Below are positions 24,486 through 36,567 of a stretch of 64,000 nt of DNA, piece after piece; within the stretch, counting starts at the first letter, position 1; every line of letters begins with the position of its first letter. A model generated the notes under the pieces. The model was not told the origin of the DNA. It did not search any database and saw only the letters and a program-made list of their open reading frames with translations. This stretch comes from Dipylidium caninum (Eukaryota; Platyhelminthes; Cestoda; Cyclophyllidea; Dipylidiidae), in NCBI GenBank assembly GCA_017562135.1, contig QEYB01000338.1, forward strand, positions 1 to 64,000. The letters are read 5' to 3'. A program made the translations under genes and the position numbers.

Positions 24486-25362
24486 ATAGCAGAGAAGATC
24501 AATAAACCTTGAAATTTAATCTAAGATTTGAAAATTATTGGAAGTCATAATACATATCTCCAGTCAATAGATCCAAGTAATTTGTCTCGCTGAAAGCACT
24601 GCTCAGCCATCTCCACTTCTTTATTTACTTCTTTCACTTTAAATAATTTTTTTACAGCCAGTCGATTATAAGGGATAGATATAAAGATGCATTAAGCCTC
24701 CATTACGGCGTAACCATTGAAGCATATGGAGACCATCAAATCATGATGGACGGCGGTTAAGTATTTCGCAGAATTCTGGCGTTTATTAATTTGAAAATAG
24801 TTTTTGGAAGTATGTAATTTCCCCAAACAATGCATTTCGCAACCGTTTGCCACGAGATACCAAGCTTCCACTGAACCGTTTCACCATTTCGTCTACGACA
24901 CATCGTAGATGACCAAAAGAGAAATATGTCACCGACAGCTTCCGTTTCTAAGTCAAATCCCAACTCAAAGCAGCGTCGACTATTTGTTTTCGACCGTGAC
25001 AATAGAATAAAATCAAAACCCTAGTAAAAAAACCGATATCGTCAATCAAGCAAGCCGCTTCAGCCACATCAATAAACACAGCAATAGGGCCCTCTCTGGA
25101 TAGATCAAGTTGGGTAGCGCACGATTTCCACATTTACTTTGACGCAATCATTAGCGTTTACTTCATATTCTTATCCTTGGCATAAAAGTCATTTGGTGAG
25201 AATAATGCAAAACAAAGACAACGTAGACACCAAAAAGTTAAATAGTTATATGCAACAAGATTTTAAGTTTTCAATTTTCTACTAAGCTAAAAAATGCAGT
25301 GAAAAAACACAATTTTTCGGAAAATGGTGTATTTTTCACTAAAGATTGAGAGAAAGAAGGGT
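24486..25362. other. Intergenic, ODAD2-PFDN6
   Basis: Both flanking genes are on the minus strand, so this holds the 3' end of PFDN6 and the promoter of ODAD2. Short minus-strand frames at 24757-25133 are not supported by any recognisable motif. The sequence is AT-rich and otherwise featureless to me. Confidence 0.5.
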
Positions 25363-26307
25363 CTAAGCCTTGAGTGCGGCTTTTGTCTGTTCTTGTTGGA
25401 ACCTTTGTTGCAGCTTCATTATCTGCTCCCGGTGATTCTCCCTTTCCTTCTCCATCGTTTTCACCGCCTCATCATTTCTTTTTCTAAGAAATAGACATAC
25501 CAGCACAGACATTAAATAGCGTCAGTTAGGGCGTACTAGTATTATTCACTTAGTTTAATGAACCTGACATAATAAACATGGCCATAGAATGGCAACAATA
25601 CGAAATTAACGATTTCCGGATATGAATTTCAGTATGATTAAAAACAGTAAGTGTCAAAAGCGAGGATTTGAAAAATCACAAAAAATGACAGACAAATAAC
25701 CTCCCAACATTATTTGAGAAACTCTAGGAAGGAAGATGTCTGCATATCCAAAATGAGTAACAGAAATAAATATCTAATGGTTTGATCAAATTCATTTGTA
25801 GACCCAGCAACTGAATAAACAAGTTAACGTCAAAAGTTTCATATAATCACAAATGTTAGAATAGAAAGGGGGCGCATGTCAAGCCAAGAGCATCAAGAGG
25901 ATAAATGAAGTGAAAAACATTTATACTATGTATTTTCAATTTGGATTCATCTAACATTAATGTAAGCTGTAAGTCTTCCTCAAGTAAAATCGTGATACAA
26001 CTTTGAGTGTCTTATGTGAACGTGAATGTATTTATAAGTCGACAACTCACATCTCATCCTGAATAAATTTAAGTCGCTTTTTGATAGTATCACGAGCTTC
26101 GTCTAAGCTTTGTGTAACCAGGACGGGTCCAATGAGTTTATAAATCGTGTTGTCATCCGTTAACTCTTCCAAGTCCTTTTCCACATTCTCGTTTTCGGAT
26201 AGTTGACTCGCTAATTGCTGACAGGCTTGGAGACGTTTCTGAATATTGCTTTCGACTTCCTGGAGTTTTTCTACTTCCTTCGTCAGCGACTTGTAAATGG
26301 CTTCCAT
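25363..26307 (-). CDS. PFDN6: Prefoldin subunit 6
   Basis: Beta-class subunit of the hexameric cytosolic prefoldin co-chaperone, which hands nascent actin and tubulin to the chaperonin CCT. Exon 1 is 26307-26051 and exon 2 is 25483-25363 (TAG), joined across a 567-nt intron in matching phase to give 125 aa, close to the family's ~129. Evidence: SENENVEKDLEELTDDNTIY then KLIGPVLVTQSLDEAR aligns with the family core (VVFKLLGPVLVKQELGEAR in vertebrates), and the junction reads FIQDEIKRN against ITAEIKRY. The N- and C-terminal coiled-coil helices flank the beta-hairpin core, as expected. The start MEAIYKSLTKEVEKLQ aligns with the family N-terminus, so the upstream extension of the open frame is unlikely to be translated. 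Confidence 0.95.
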
Positions 26308-27508
26308 AACTTTCTCTGAATGAAGAATTTCAATAATCAACAACCCTTGTAAAAGTCTTCCAACGCCCTTCAGAACACATTCACCAAGCTGTAAAAATAT
26401 CGCATTATCCAGTACTATCAAGTACTCCAGTTTATCGTCATAAATCTGGTTCTCATATACATAATTTAGGAATAGATATCATGGGAAAAGCAGGACAATT
26501 AGTATTGTAAAAATTATCCAAATGATTTGCAGATCGATTAAAGTTACCGGCCACCCGATGTTTAACACTAGGAACATCTCCCGTCTAACTGGAATAAAGT
26601 TCCATGCAGAAACGGAAGATGCGAAATCCATTAGTAATACACAAGTAATACACAGGTAATAATATGCACGTAAGCACTTTGCTTGTTAGATAGAAATAAA
26701 TCAATGCAAGACTAACTGAATAACGAAAAGGCAATGCATACCAAATAGCACTGAAACAGACCGCCAGCTAGCTCAAGTCACCCAAACGTTCAAATGCGTG
26801 CTACGGATTGGTCCGCCGAGCGGGTGATGAGGAAAAATATCCTTGGTTCAAAAGCGATAATTTAATTCAAACCAGCACCTCGGTATGGATGTTGTACATA
26901 AACAAAGGGTTTCAAATGTACCGGTAAAGTGCTGGGCGCGATTCTATGAGCTCAGCCGCTTCTTAACTAATGAAAACCATGATTGACGAAACCAAATCAT
27001 GCGTCAATTTATACTTTTTAAAGGTGATGTGATGCGCCCTCGTGAACCTATTTTAAACACAAATTGCAGGTAGCTGTATGTGTACTCCACTTTTGGTATT
27101 GGTGATTTCCTACAGTAGTACTAGTTTAACAGTTCGAGCTTAGCACCTAGAAATTATTAAAAAATATGCGATCGCCCTATTATCGTGTGTAAAGACGACA
27201 AATTGCTCATAAAATACATTCAATTACATGCATTAAATGCAATGTAACATATAAATTTTTTTGGTTAGGCCCCCTATTCCAACGAAATCTTGTACACATG
27301 CCCATCAAATACTCGGTCTCCTCCTAGACTTACTGGCTTTCTTCATTGCAAATAATTTGGAGTGGCTCAGCCTCCTTAATAACCGTTGCCGTGCAAGTTT
27401 TGCCTTCAGTTTACCGCGATATTTGCATCTATCCATAGTCTGCAGTTTGTTTTGTATCTTGTTGTTAGGGTACTCACTTTCAAAATTTCCACTTCGGTTT
27501 GTCGTACA
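26308..27508. promoter_or_regulatory. Divergent intergenic region PFDN6 / SCAF
   Basis: 1.2 kb separates the start codons of minus-strand PFDN6 and plus-strand SCAF4/8. It must contain both promoters. I see no clear TATA box or other element; the sequence is AT-rich. Small open frames at 27261-27535 are probably 5' leader sequence. Confidence 0.4.
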
Positions 27509-30500
27509 ATGGACGAGGTGAGGACTTTCAACCACGAGGTAATGTATCGTTCTTGTACCTAATGTCCTAGTTACAAATGCTCTTGTCGAGTCCGTTACCG
27601 ATGACCAAGTCTAAAATGATGTCGATTGCCAGTGCCGCCATTCGGGCAAGCAAGTTTTATAAACACGTCGTAAAACTGGTCGAGACATTCATTTTCAAGT
27701 CCACAGCGAAGTATAAAGTTCCTGGACTGTTTATAATAGATGCGATATTGCGTCTCTCAAAACTTAAACGCTGTGAGAGAGATATCTATGGTTTTCGCTT
27801 TATGCGAAACATCGACGAAATTTTTTCGGCCTTATCGAAATCTTCACCGGAGGATAAGCCAATGATATCGCGTGTGTTGCAAATATGGAGGGAGGAGCGA
27901 CTCTATCCAGAAGAACTTATCTCAATCTTGCACGCTTTGGTTGACGATCCTGATAGTTCCGACCTTCGTTCGTCTGGTAGTTTACTCCCAATTTTTTTAT
28001 GTTACTTAGCACGGGAGATGATTTCAAAATCACTTAGCGAATATGAATCAAGGCGGAACACGTGGTCTAACATACCACAAGACAGTGAGGAGTACCTACA
28101 AAAAGCAGTTCGGGTTTGTTTAATGTGCATTTATGCCGTTTTCGCTCCCTCCCTCTCAGTTGCAAAACACTCCTAGTTGACTTATTTAATTGCCACTCTA
28201 ATGTCCATTTAATTTTGCTTCCGATTATTTGTCTTTTCTTCGGACGAACTAATTTTGATTGAAGAATGTTTTTACCTTCAAGGCACTGAGTACTTTTCTG
28301 TATGGGTGGATATCCCCGTATTATTTTGACAAATCGATATGTATTTGTCCTTGCCACCTGAATTTCCTACTGTACTTTTATTCATTTATCTTATTACTGT
28401 TTATTAGTTGCATCGCTTTATTTTGGAACGCAATTTAAGTCTGAACTCCACGTATGATTTTTGGCTATTGTTTTCATTGCCTTCGAGAAACGTTCGTCTG
28501 TTCTGCCTTGTGTGTAACATTGATTTTATCGAAAAAACATGAAATCATCTAGCTCTTAACATTTTGGCCATAAAATCTTTATTTGTCGCATTAGGTGTGC
28601 CACATTTCAATATAATTCGTTTTTTAACGTTATATTTAGTGGGTGCAGCACAAGATACAAGAGCAATTGGACTTACTTGGTCATGGCAAGATGATTAGCG
28701 CCGAAGTAGTCTCCCAACTCAATTCTACACTCTCCCAACTTCAGTATCAGTGAGTGCTCGATTTATCTAAACAATCCCAACCGTATTAAATGCGTGGGCT
28801 CATGATTTCTAGTCCGCAATCATAAATACATTCTTTTGCCATTACTTTTTAGCTCAACGAATTAACTGTCACACCGAAGATCCATTCCGAATGTTATAGC
28901 ATGAGGGCTGGTAATAACGTAATGAGGGGAATCATTTCTTATGATCTGAATGAACCTACGTTTAGTTTTGACGTGTTCAATTGCTGTTGCTGTGACGAAG
29001 ATGCAATGAGTGTAGATCCTCTTATGTGTATTCAGCCTTGTGAGTAATCCACTATCATGACTATGGCGAGGACATATAATTTTGTTGGGCGATATTCATC
29101 AATGACACGCATACGTATGGTATTATTGATTCATATAAGGTTGATATCGTGACGATTAAAACTGGAAGTAACCCTGTCTACATCGTTCCTGCAAGTTTAT
29201 GTCGCCGCTGTCTTCATTATTTTTTCTCCTTTTGGTTTATTACCGTGTTATATTTCATTTTTTGGCAAGTGCTTTTTGTCATTTCCGCAAAACGTCACGA
29301 ATACCTTAAGCCACATCCGCGCGCCCCTTAAATTGATAGATCTTTTTAATGCTGCAATCCTAAAGCTGTCGCAGTTGGAAGTGAACAAATATTGCCTTTG
29401 TCATTCAAAGCACACTAATACTCTTTCAAATTTATTTTGTCTTCTTGTAGTCCTTCAATTGACAACGCCTACTTTAGTCAGTTAAAGGCAATCGTGGACA
29501 CTATGGCTGAGAATAGAGCCATTCAAGAACAGCTGAGCAAGTGTAATGAGAACAACCCAGATTCTGTGAGCAACGAGAACCTGTCTAATCGACCTTGTCA
29601 GGCAGAAAACAAGTTAACTAGTAAATTCTATCACAGTGGAAATCATCTCGATCGTCAGGTAGAATAACTCAGTAGATATCATGTCCCTATCACAATTTAC
29701 GGGTGCTTAACGGTGCCGATACGAAATATAGTTTCCAAGTTCCGATATACAGGATTTTAAATTATTTCGCAGTAGTTTTATGAAATCCTTAAAAAACGCG
29801 GATAACCACAGTTGTTTTTCGTTAAACCAGACTTCTGCTGTTGAAGTCAGTGGCGCTCGTAGGGTGGCGGGTGCTGGCGACACTGTGCCATCCGAAGGGA
29901 GCTCCTTTGAGGATCGACTACGAGAGCTCGCTTCCAGTTCATTCCTATCGAATAACGTCAATATTAACAATCATCAACCCCCTCAGCCAACGGCTTTTGT
30001 GGACGGAGGCAGCCATCGGAAGCGTCATTCAGAGAGTCAGCAACACATTTCTCCTACTTCCTTGGTTTATGACACCAATCCCTCGTCACTGCGGAAGCGA
30101 CCAAAACCCTAGTAGGACCTCGTTTTAACATTCATTTTACGTCCGTTAACTAACCCCATTTCTGAATGAGGTCAAAAGGTCTTTTTCTTATCAGCTTAGG
30201 TACCGACTTAGTGGCCACTTTGTGTGCGGAGGATAACGCACCGGTGGTTTTCATGTTTTTGTTATTAGTGATAGTTTCCAGCAAATCTCGGATCCTTGCT
30301 ATTTCCATTATTTCAATTTCGATACTTTATGGTATCCCATATTTTAGTTTATGCCTAATCTGCCATGACTTATCGCGTTTTATAAAACTATTATTACAAT
30401 TGTCAATTCCCAACCATCATCTAAATTGTTAAAACCCAGCTAATCAAGGGTGTTTATGAGTGATTTCTTCCTTGACAGTCATGAAACCTCTTCAGTGTCC

Positions 30501-32615
30501 TCTTCTTCGGCGTCACCGCGTTTTCAAAGCAAATCTCCGGAACATCTGGCACCACCAGCGATTCTAGCTACCACTACGCCCACTTCGAACGACGTTGGTG
30601 GAGCTATGGAGCACTTCCTCATCGGCCCCGGCGAGGATGCCGAGGAGACCGCAAGTCAGCGTGACCGACGACGGCGCCGGGACGCCTTGCCCTCGCTACG
30701 TCCTAATCACGTCTCCCTCGTCTCGCGCACCATTTTTATTGGGCATTTGCATAAACAACTGGCAGAGACTCGACTCCAAGCTGTGTGTGAAGCCGCGGCA
30801 CATGCACGCGTCCTAGAGTGCAACCTCATCCCTCCGCGTGGCTGCGCTTTTATTACTTTTGAAAGTCGTGCCGCTGCGGCCCGAGCTCGCCGTAACCTTG
30901 ATCGGTCGATGTTGGAGCAGCGCGAGATGAAGACTGCATGGGCGGCTAATCTCGGTGTACGGCGGAGTCAACAGCGTTTCCACGAAGGATGGAGTGAGCG
31001 TGAAGGTTGCACCTACCTTCCCCTGGAGCAAGTTGAGTTTATGACTCCGTGCGCCTTTCGAGCTCTCCTCGAAGGTCACGCCCTCGTTGATGCGGATTCC
31101 ATGCCGCAGGAGCTGAGACGAAGGCTCCTTTTTGCGGCGAGCGACTGTTCCGTCTCGTCTACTTTCGGAAAGTCCACCCTAATTGCTTGTCCTCCCCCAA
31201 CGACCATCAGTCTCATGCCTCTTTCATCTGCGGGTAAGCCTTGAGTTTTCCAAATAGGTTTCTTCATTTTAAACTATCTCATCCTGAGTAATTGTGTGTT
31301 AGCACCTCCACCCCCACCACCTCCCCCGCCTCCTCCGCCACCACCGCCGCCGCCCCGCCACCACCATCATCCCCATCACCCAATGCCTCTCGATTGGCGC
31401 CTTCAGCTGTTTTTGGCGTAAGTGCAGCCCTGCTTCCTCCGCCTTCCGCTTTAACAGTTACCGCTGCTCCAAGTATCTCAACCACCACCGGCACTGTTAG
31501 CGTTAGCGAGGCTTCCGGGAAACCGCCTCTGCTCCCCTTCGCATCCATCGTACCTAAATCTGCGGCTTGTAAGCATCTCCTATTGCATTAACAAGCCTTT
31601 TCCTTGGTTATCATGATTAGCTTACTAAATTATCAATAAAAATCTTCTTATCAATTCATTGACATGGTACTCTTCCTTGGTGGCCTTTGGCGTCATAAAT
31701 GAATCGAACCCGTATCGGGTTAGTTTATGACCTCCTACGCCATTACTGAAGATGGATGTTTTAATTTTAATTCATTAAACATGTCCCAAACTCTCATGAT
31801 ATTGTAATGTATGTCTACAATTTGGATGAATTTTCAGACAGATGTTGGCAATGTCTGTTCATTGATGGTTTGAAGTCATTTTTGAGATGACGCAAATACT
31901 CCGCCCGTTTTCCGTGCTAATTTTGATAAATCGGTAACAAAGTGCTTCTTGCAGTTGTACAGGGCCTCCTCACCAATGCAGTCTATACCGCGGCACAGCC
32001 ACAAAATCAACTTTTGAGTTACACCATGGTGCCTCCACCCGCCAATACCACTCCGATTAGCGGTCCCGTTCGCCATCCCTTTGTGCCTCAAGTGTCACCG
32101 CCTTATGTCAGGCCTCCCGTTGCCGATTCAGTGCCGTCTTTCCTTCGTCTTCCTGAACAGCAACAACAACATCCACACCATCCTCTTGCCACAAATTCTT
32201 GGTTAGGAACTGAGGGCAGCTCTTTAGTCTCCCCCGGAGTCCATTCATCTCCGACAACTCCTCTTCGCTATCAACACCCACGTTTCGGCGTAGAGCAATC
32301 TTTTGCCGCTGGTTAGCCTCGCCATTTGACTACTTCTTCCACTTTCATAATCTGTCAAATTAACGATCTTTTTCAGGTGGGGCTCAATCCGTGCAAATGA
32401 ACCGATGGGCACTTTCCCGACTACCTCCATCGAGTGTTCGCGCCCCGCCACCGTTACCTTCCTGGCCCAGTCATAGTGGCGTTCAAATGATAAACGGCGG
32501 TACGCCACCCAGATATCCACCGCCCCAGTTCGGTGTGAACACGAACAGAACGAGATTACCCCCTTACCGACCTCCACCATTTCCTCTTCCCCCTCTCTCT
32601 CGACAACCTCGGTAA
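27509..32615 (+). CDS. SCAF4: SR-related CTD-associated factor (SCAF4/SCAF8)
   Basis: Nuclear RNA-binding protein that reads the phosphorylated CTD of RNA polymerase II and, in vertebrates, prevents premature termination. Exons: 27509-27538, 27571-28113, 28640-28749, 29451-29658, 29831-30111, 30479-31233, 31428-31568 (or 31458-31568), 31955-32311 and 32377-32615. All phases agree; 887 aa. The CTD-interacting domain (about residues 1-140) starts MDEVRTFNHE and includes KFYKHVVKLVETFI and YKVPGLFIIDAILRLSK, matching SCAF8 (FYKHVVQSVEKFI, YKVPGLYVIDSIVRQS). The RRM (about 472-545) has TIFIGHL and PPRGCAFITF, then KTAWAANLGV and CTYLPLEQVEF as in SCAF8 (KIAWALNKGV, VTYIPWEKV). The C-terminus is Pro-rich. 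Whether it is orthologous to SCAF4, SCAF8 or their common ancestor cannot be told. The first intron is 32 nt. Confidence 0.93.
31303..31375 (+). repeat. CCN-rich tract in SCAF intron
   Basis: CCA/CCT/CCG repeats precede the acceptors at 31427 and 31457. Read as coding from the AG at 31302 they give about 16 Pro followed by a His-rich stretch, ending at a consensus donor GTAAGT (31418). The phase after that donor fits no later exon, so I treat it as an extended pyrimidine-rich intron end rather than an exon. Confidence 0.55.
31689..31741 (+). repeat. Hairpin in SCAF intron 31569-31954
   Basis: The arms GGCGTCATAAA...AACCCG and CGGGTT...TTTATGACC...CGCC pair around a 3-nt TAT loop. Most of 50 nt are in stem, with small bulges. 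It could be a structured intronic RNA or a fold-back insertion. Confidence 0.45.
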
Positions 32616-32965
32616 CGAGTTAACAAATGTCATTCCGCGGTTTTTGTAAATATGGGAAAATGGACGCAAAACTAGGTATCTGCGTATGACTTGTCCCATT
32701 CCACTTTAATACTATTTGTGACTAATGTTTAATATGAGTCTTGGGCTTGAGTGACATGGCGAATTCAAAAATATCGGAATAATATCTCCGAGTAATTTTT
32801 ACATGCGATATTGCTGAGGAAAAACTTTCTGGGAAAGTGGGAATATTGCATTCACAACTCGGCTTCGTTATCGTATGTGAAGTAGGAAGCGAAGGCGATC
32901 TTTTTACAGACGTATGGAGAAATCACAGAAATGGATTGTTTCATTCGGTGATGTTAGGAACAATA
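32616..32965. other. Convergent 3' ends of SCAF and DHDDS
   Basis: About 350 nt separate the two stop codons, so the 3' UTRs are short or overlap. I see no unambiguous AATAAA on either strand close to the stops. Confidence 0.5.
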
Positions 32966-34837
32966 CTATGTAATGGCTTCGTCTACCTCAGGAAAGTTGG
33001 ACATTTCGACGAGCTCATTTATGTATTCCTCTTCAAGTCGAGTATAAAAGTTGTGCAATCGGCGCCTACGATTCTCCTTCTCGACCACGTCAATCGTGAT
33101 TGAATTACTAACGCTGCTGTTGCCATTAGCTGCATTGCGGTTGTACAAACCATTCAAATGACAGCGTACAGTCTGGCAAAGGGGATTAAACCAATGCTTA
33201 ATTTTGAGTTGAATATTCCGACCGTTAGCATGTCATTCAAAGGCAGGGAAACCCGCTCGCATGTGTAATAGGACTAAGGTGAAAGTGGGGGGCCGTAGAC
33301 TTCGTTGTTCTATTTGTTAAGACAAGTCACGTTGACCAGATGACGGAAGCTCAAATTGAGAGTCAATTTAGATGGCGCTAATATCTATGAATTAAGAGTC
33401 GTAGGCTACAATGAATCTTAACCTAAAGGAACCGATGACGGAGGAGTTAAAACCAAGACGTACCTCGGGCAGAGGCAGGAGGGTGAAGTGATTGAGTTGA
33501 AAGTGAAGGAGGGCAGCAACAAGGTGCCAGAATGAGAAGGCAGGCCAATTAACCTTGAAGAATGAGAACAGAGCGGCGGAACGCGAGGCCTGCCACAACA
33601 TGAAGTCACTGAGTCTCACCTCACCAGAGGTGCGCACCAATAAATCCAACGGCCGGCATCCACGTAACTGACTGCTTCGGTCGATCACCTCCGGCGAAAT
33701 ATCACTGATATATGAAAGAACATACGGGAAGAATGTTTTTCAAAACGACCTCATCGATTAAAGAATTTAGCGATTCCTTCCCGCATTCATATTGTGCATG
33801 GTTTTATCATAAGACCCTAAGGAACAAGTACGTTTCTCTGAATAAGACGTCTCAGTGGAAAAGTTTAGCTTGCTAATAAAAATCGTAATAATCGAAAAGC
33901 ATGAAAAAACCAAAAAGCACTAATAAAAACAAAGTTGTAGACTCACAAAATGTAAAAATATCAGAGTAACGGCAAGATATTTGATGATGAAATAGAGCGA
34001 AGTCAAAACATATATCGGGAGAAAGAATTTCATCACGACCAAAATATATTTTTAATTTTGTGGTAATGGCCAATTAATGAGCTACTTAAAGGAGCAAAAC
34101 CCGGCTAGAACGTACTCCTCTTCTAAAATCCCCATTTGTACTCCACGGCGGATAGTGTCCAAGGTAGCCGTTAGTTCGTCACGAGTGGCGTAGGGCATCA
34201 TTATATTCAGAGTAGCCCTGGTGATTCACATTATCCATTAAAATGGCATTACTTAGAGGGCAAACAAGACGGAAATAATTTAAAATCCCAACCTATTACC
34301 GGTAGTTCTCACTTGTAAGTAACATTATCTTTGCGGCCACACGTTGGACTTGCTTTGGGAGTAAACGAATATTGCCCAGAATACGAATCCTAATACCTTG
34401 TGTGTCCAATTCACCTCTGGCGAGATAAAAAATATATCAGTGTAAGGGCGAGATCGGATAAAAAGCAAACAATCACATACTTATGCTGGATAAGCTCATT
34501 AAGTTTTGCCAAGGCGAGATCCATTAAATAGGAAACCTCGTGCTCAGCCCTTTTAAAATTTTCAATGCTAAAGGCATATACTGAAACCTCCTTTACACCA
34601 AAATCGTAACACCAGCGAAGAACCTTAAAAATGCATAATATTGGATACCTACTTCAGATAATTTCGAAAACCCTTGACGATGCCCCTCTATACTCAGTAG
34701 ACCTTGAGCGAGAGCATGCCTACGATTTCCATCCATTATGAATGCGACGTGTCTAGGAATAAGGCCCTGTTTTACACGACACTCATTGCCAAGTTTTGAA
34801 TACAGGAGTACTCATACTCTTCGTCCACCCAGGGCAT
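32966..34837 (-). CDS. DHDDS: Dehydrodolichyl diphosphate synthase (cis-prenyltransferase)
   Basis: Catalytic subunit that condenses isopentenyl diphosphate onto farnesyl diphosphate to make the polyprenyl chain of dolichol, at the ER. Exons: 34837-34653, 34623-34481, 34416-34300, 34217-34116, 33704-33464 and 33172-32966. Hallmarks: [13 protein letters not shown] (catalytic Asp, family region I), [17 protein letters not shown] and [18 protein letters not shown] (region V, substrate-binding Arg/Ser). The N-terminus [20 protein letters not shown] aligns with vertebrate [20 protein letters not shown], and GLIPRHVAF with GPMPKHIAF, but these two pieces are in different frames 2 nt apart (near 34770-34777), with TAA ending the first. 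A 23-nt GTAAAA...CCTAG intron would restore frame but delete the conserved GLIPR. The C-terminal tail is divergent. Confidence 0.92.
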
Positions 34838-36567
34838 CACAGCAGCGAACACGAGCGTAGAGCTGATTTGCCGGTTTGAAAACGTTGAATTAAATGACTG
34901 CAAGAAAAAAACTATTTGGATTATATATTAATAGTGGACAAATTTCAATTTCTTTAACGTGCCTTATGTACCGCGGTATTTAATGGCTGTATCCTTGGCG
35001 TTGTGATTCATATACTGGATGCTGTTTTAAAATATTGCGTTAAGGTCGATTTTCAAAACCTTATTCGAATTCAGACTCCAAGCAAAAGTGTGGTCTATTC
35101 AGATTTATGTTCATAACAGGGGTTCAGTCAAGCAAGTTAATCTTCGTTAAGTAGTTCTAACCAAGGTACTTGCTTTCGGAAAATGAAATCCATTCATTAA
35201 TCTCTAACACTTTTCCAAATCCAACGTAGTAGGCAGTTGTTTCCGCAATTAATAATATGATTAATTCCGTGTACGGCACCTTCGGCGTCAAAAGATTTCT
35301 ATGGAATCCAAATGAGGAGTAAACTAATGGTAAGTAATCTTTGTAATTAAAGGTAAGCCGCTAGAATTCCTCAATCATGCCACATTATTACGGTGCAAAA
35401 CTTTTCCATTTAACGGCTTAATTTTCTTGGACGACACGTTAGCGCTAATGTTGTATTATAGGTCAAACCTCTTGTGACAGTCTCAAAATTCGGTTGATTT
35501 CCTTAGGATTGCTGCGTTGCCAACCAGAGGGTATATTAAAGTGTTAATCCAATAAACTTCTCGCAGCTCTATATATTCGTCTAGAATGGCACGCCTCTTC
35601 CCGCGCTGTTATACAAACATCCAGCCTAGTTCATATGCGTCATAGTGATGATGCGCTGGCTTAACATAAACAAACCAAAGCTACCGTGAATAGAATAATT
35701 ACTGGCAAAAGAGATACTCTATGTGCCCCCAAAAAAGGAAACAGTTATTTGCAGCTATCTGGTAGAGAGTTGCTGAGTTTAAGGACTTTAAATAAAGCTT
35801 CATAACATGAGATTAATGTATTTTTAATTTTGCCATCCGTAGACCGATTTGTAGACTGTGTTGTGATTTCACTTTTTAAGGGACTGTAGTTTTTTTAGGG
35901 CCGAGTTGACTCAATACTTTTACATTCCATGTATGCCAATTATAACTGAGATTTGAAGTTGCTCTGAAGTGTTAATTTTTCAGAAAAACTGAACTAACTG
36001 AAATGAATTTATACTTTTTTGGAAACGACTGTTAAAGTAACTTATTGTATAGGCCAAGAAAATAGAAACTTGTTTTTTCCCGAATTGTTATATTATGATT
36101 TTATAGTAGAAATTATAATATAAATCCAATTTTCGTTTGTCCAAGCTCTAATAAAATCGGCAAATATCCTTCCAGGTGTTGATGTACTACGCAGTCGACA
36201 CACAGAAAAACCTTTGTTTAAACTTTTTAATCAGTCACTTGTGGCTATTTTTTGGCGTTTCTTCCCGGCGACGTTGTGTTTACTTCTTCTTCTTCGTCTT
36301 AGTAGAAAGATAAAGGGTTTAAATGAACATGAGTTGTCATTGATACTGAGTTCATTTATTAGTATATCTGAATAAAACCGAGCGGATTGTAAGTGCTCCA
36401 GTTATAGAATATCCAAACAGACGAGCGGCCATTAAAAAAATGTGTGTCGAATGGTTCGTTTAAAAATGTGTATGGAATTTTTTCGCTTCAGTAGATCGAA
36501 GTATATACATGTGTGCTTCCACATGTATGTGTTTTAAGCTCGGAATCAAGGAGTTAAACGATGGGTA
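34838..36567. other. Intergenic, AT-rich
   Basis: This separates minus-strand DHDDS from the minus-strand 558-aa gene. It must hold the DHDDS promoter and the 3' end of its neighbour. No exon or conserved element is recognised. Confidence 0.5.

Noticed and set aside
31303..31417. Poly-Pro/His exon of SCAF4/8 ending at consensus GTAAGT
   Set aside because: After inclusion the phase fits no downstream exon, while skipping it keeps frame; kept as an intronic CCN tract.
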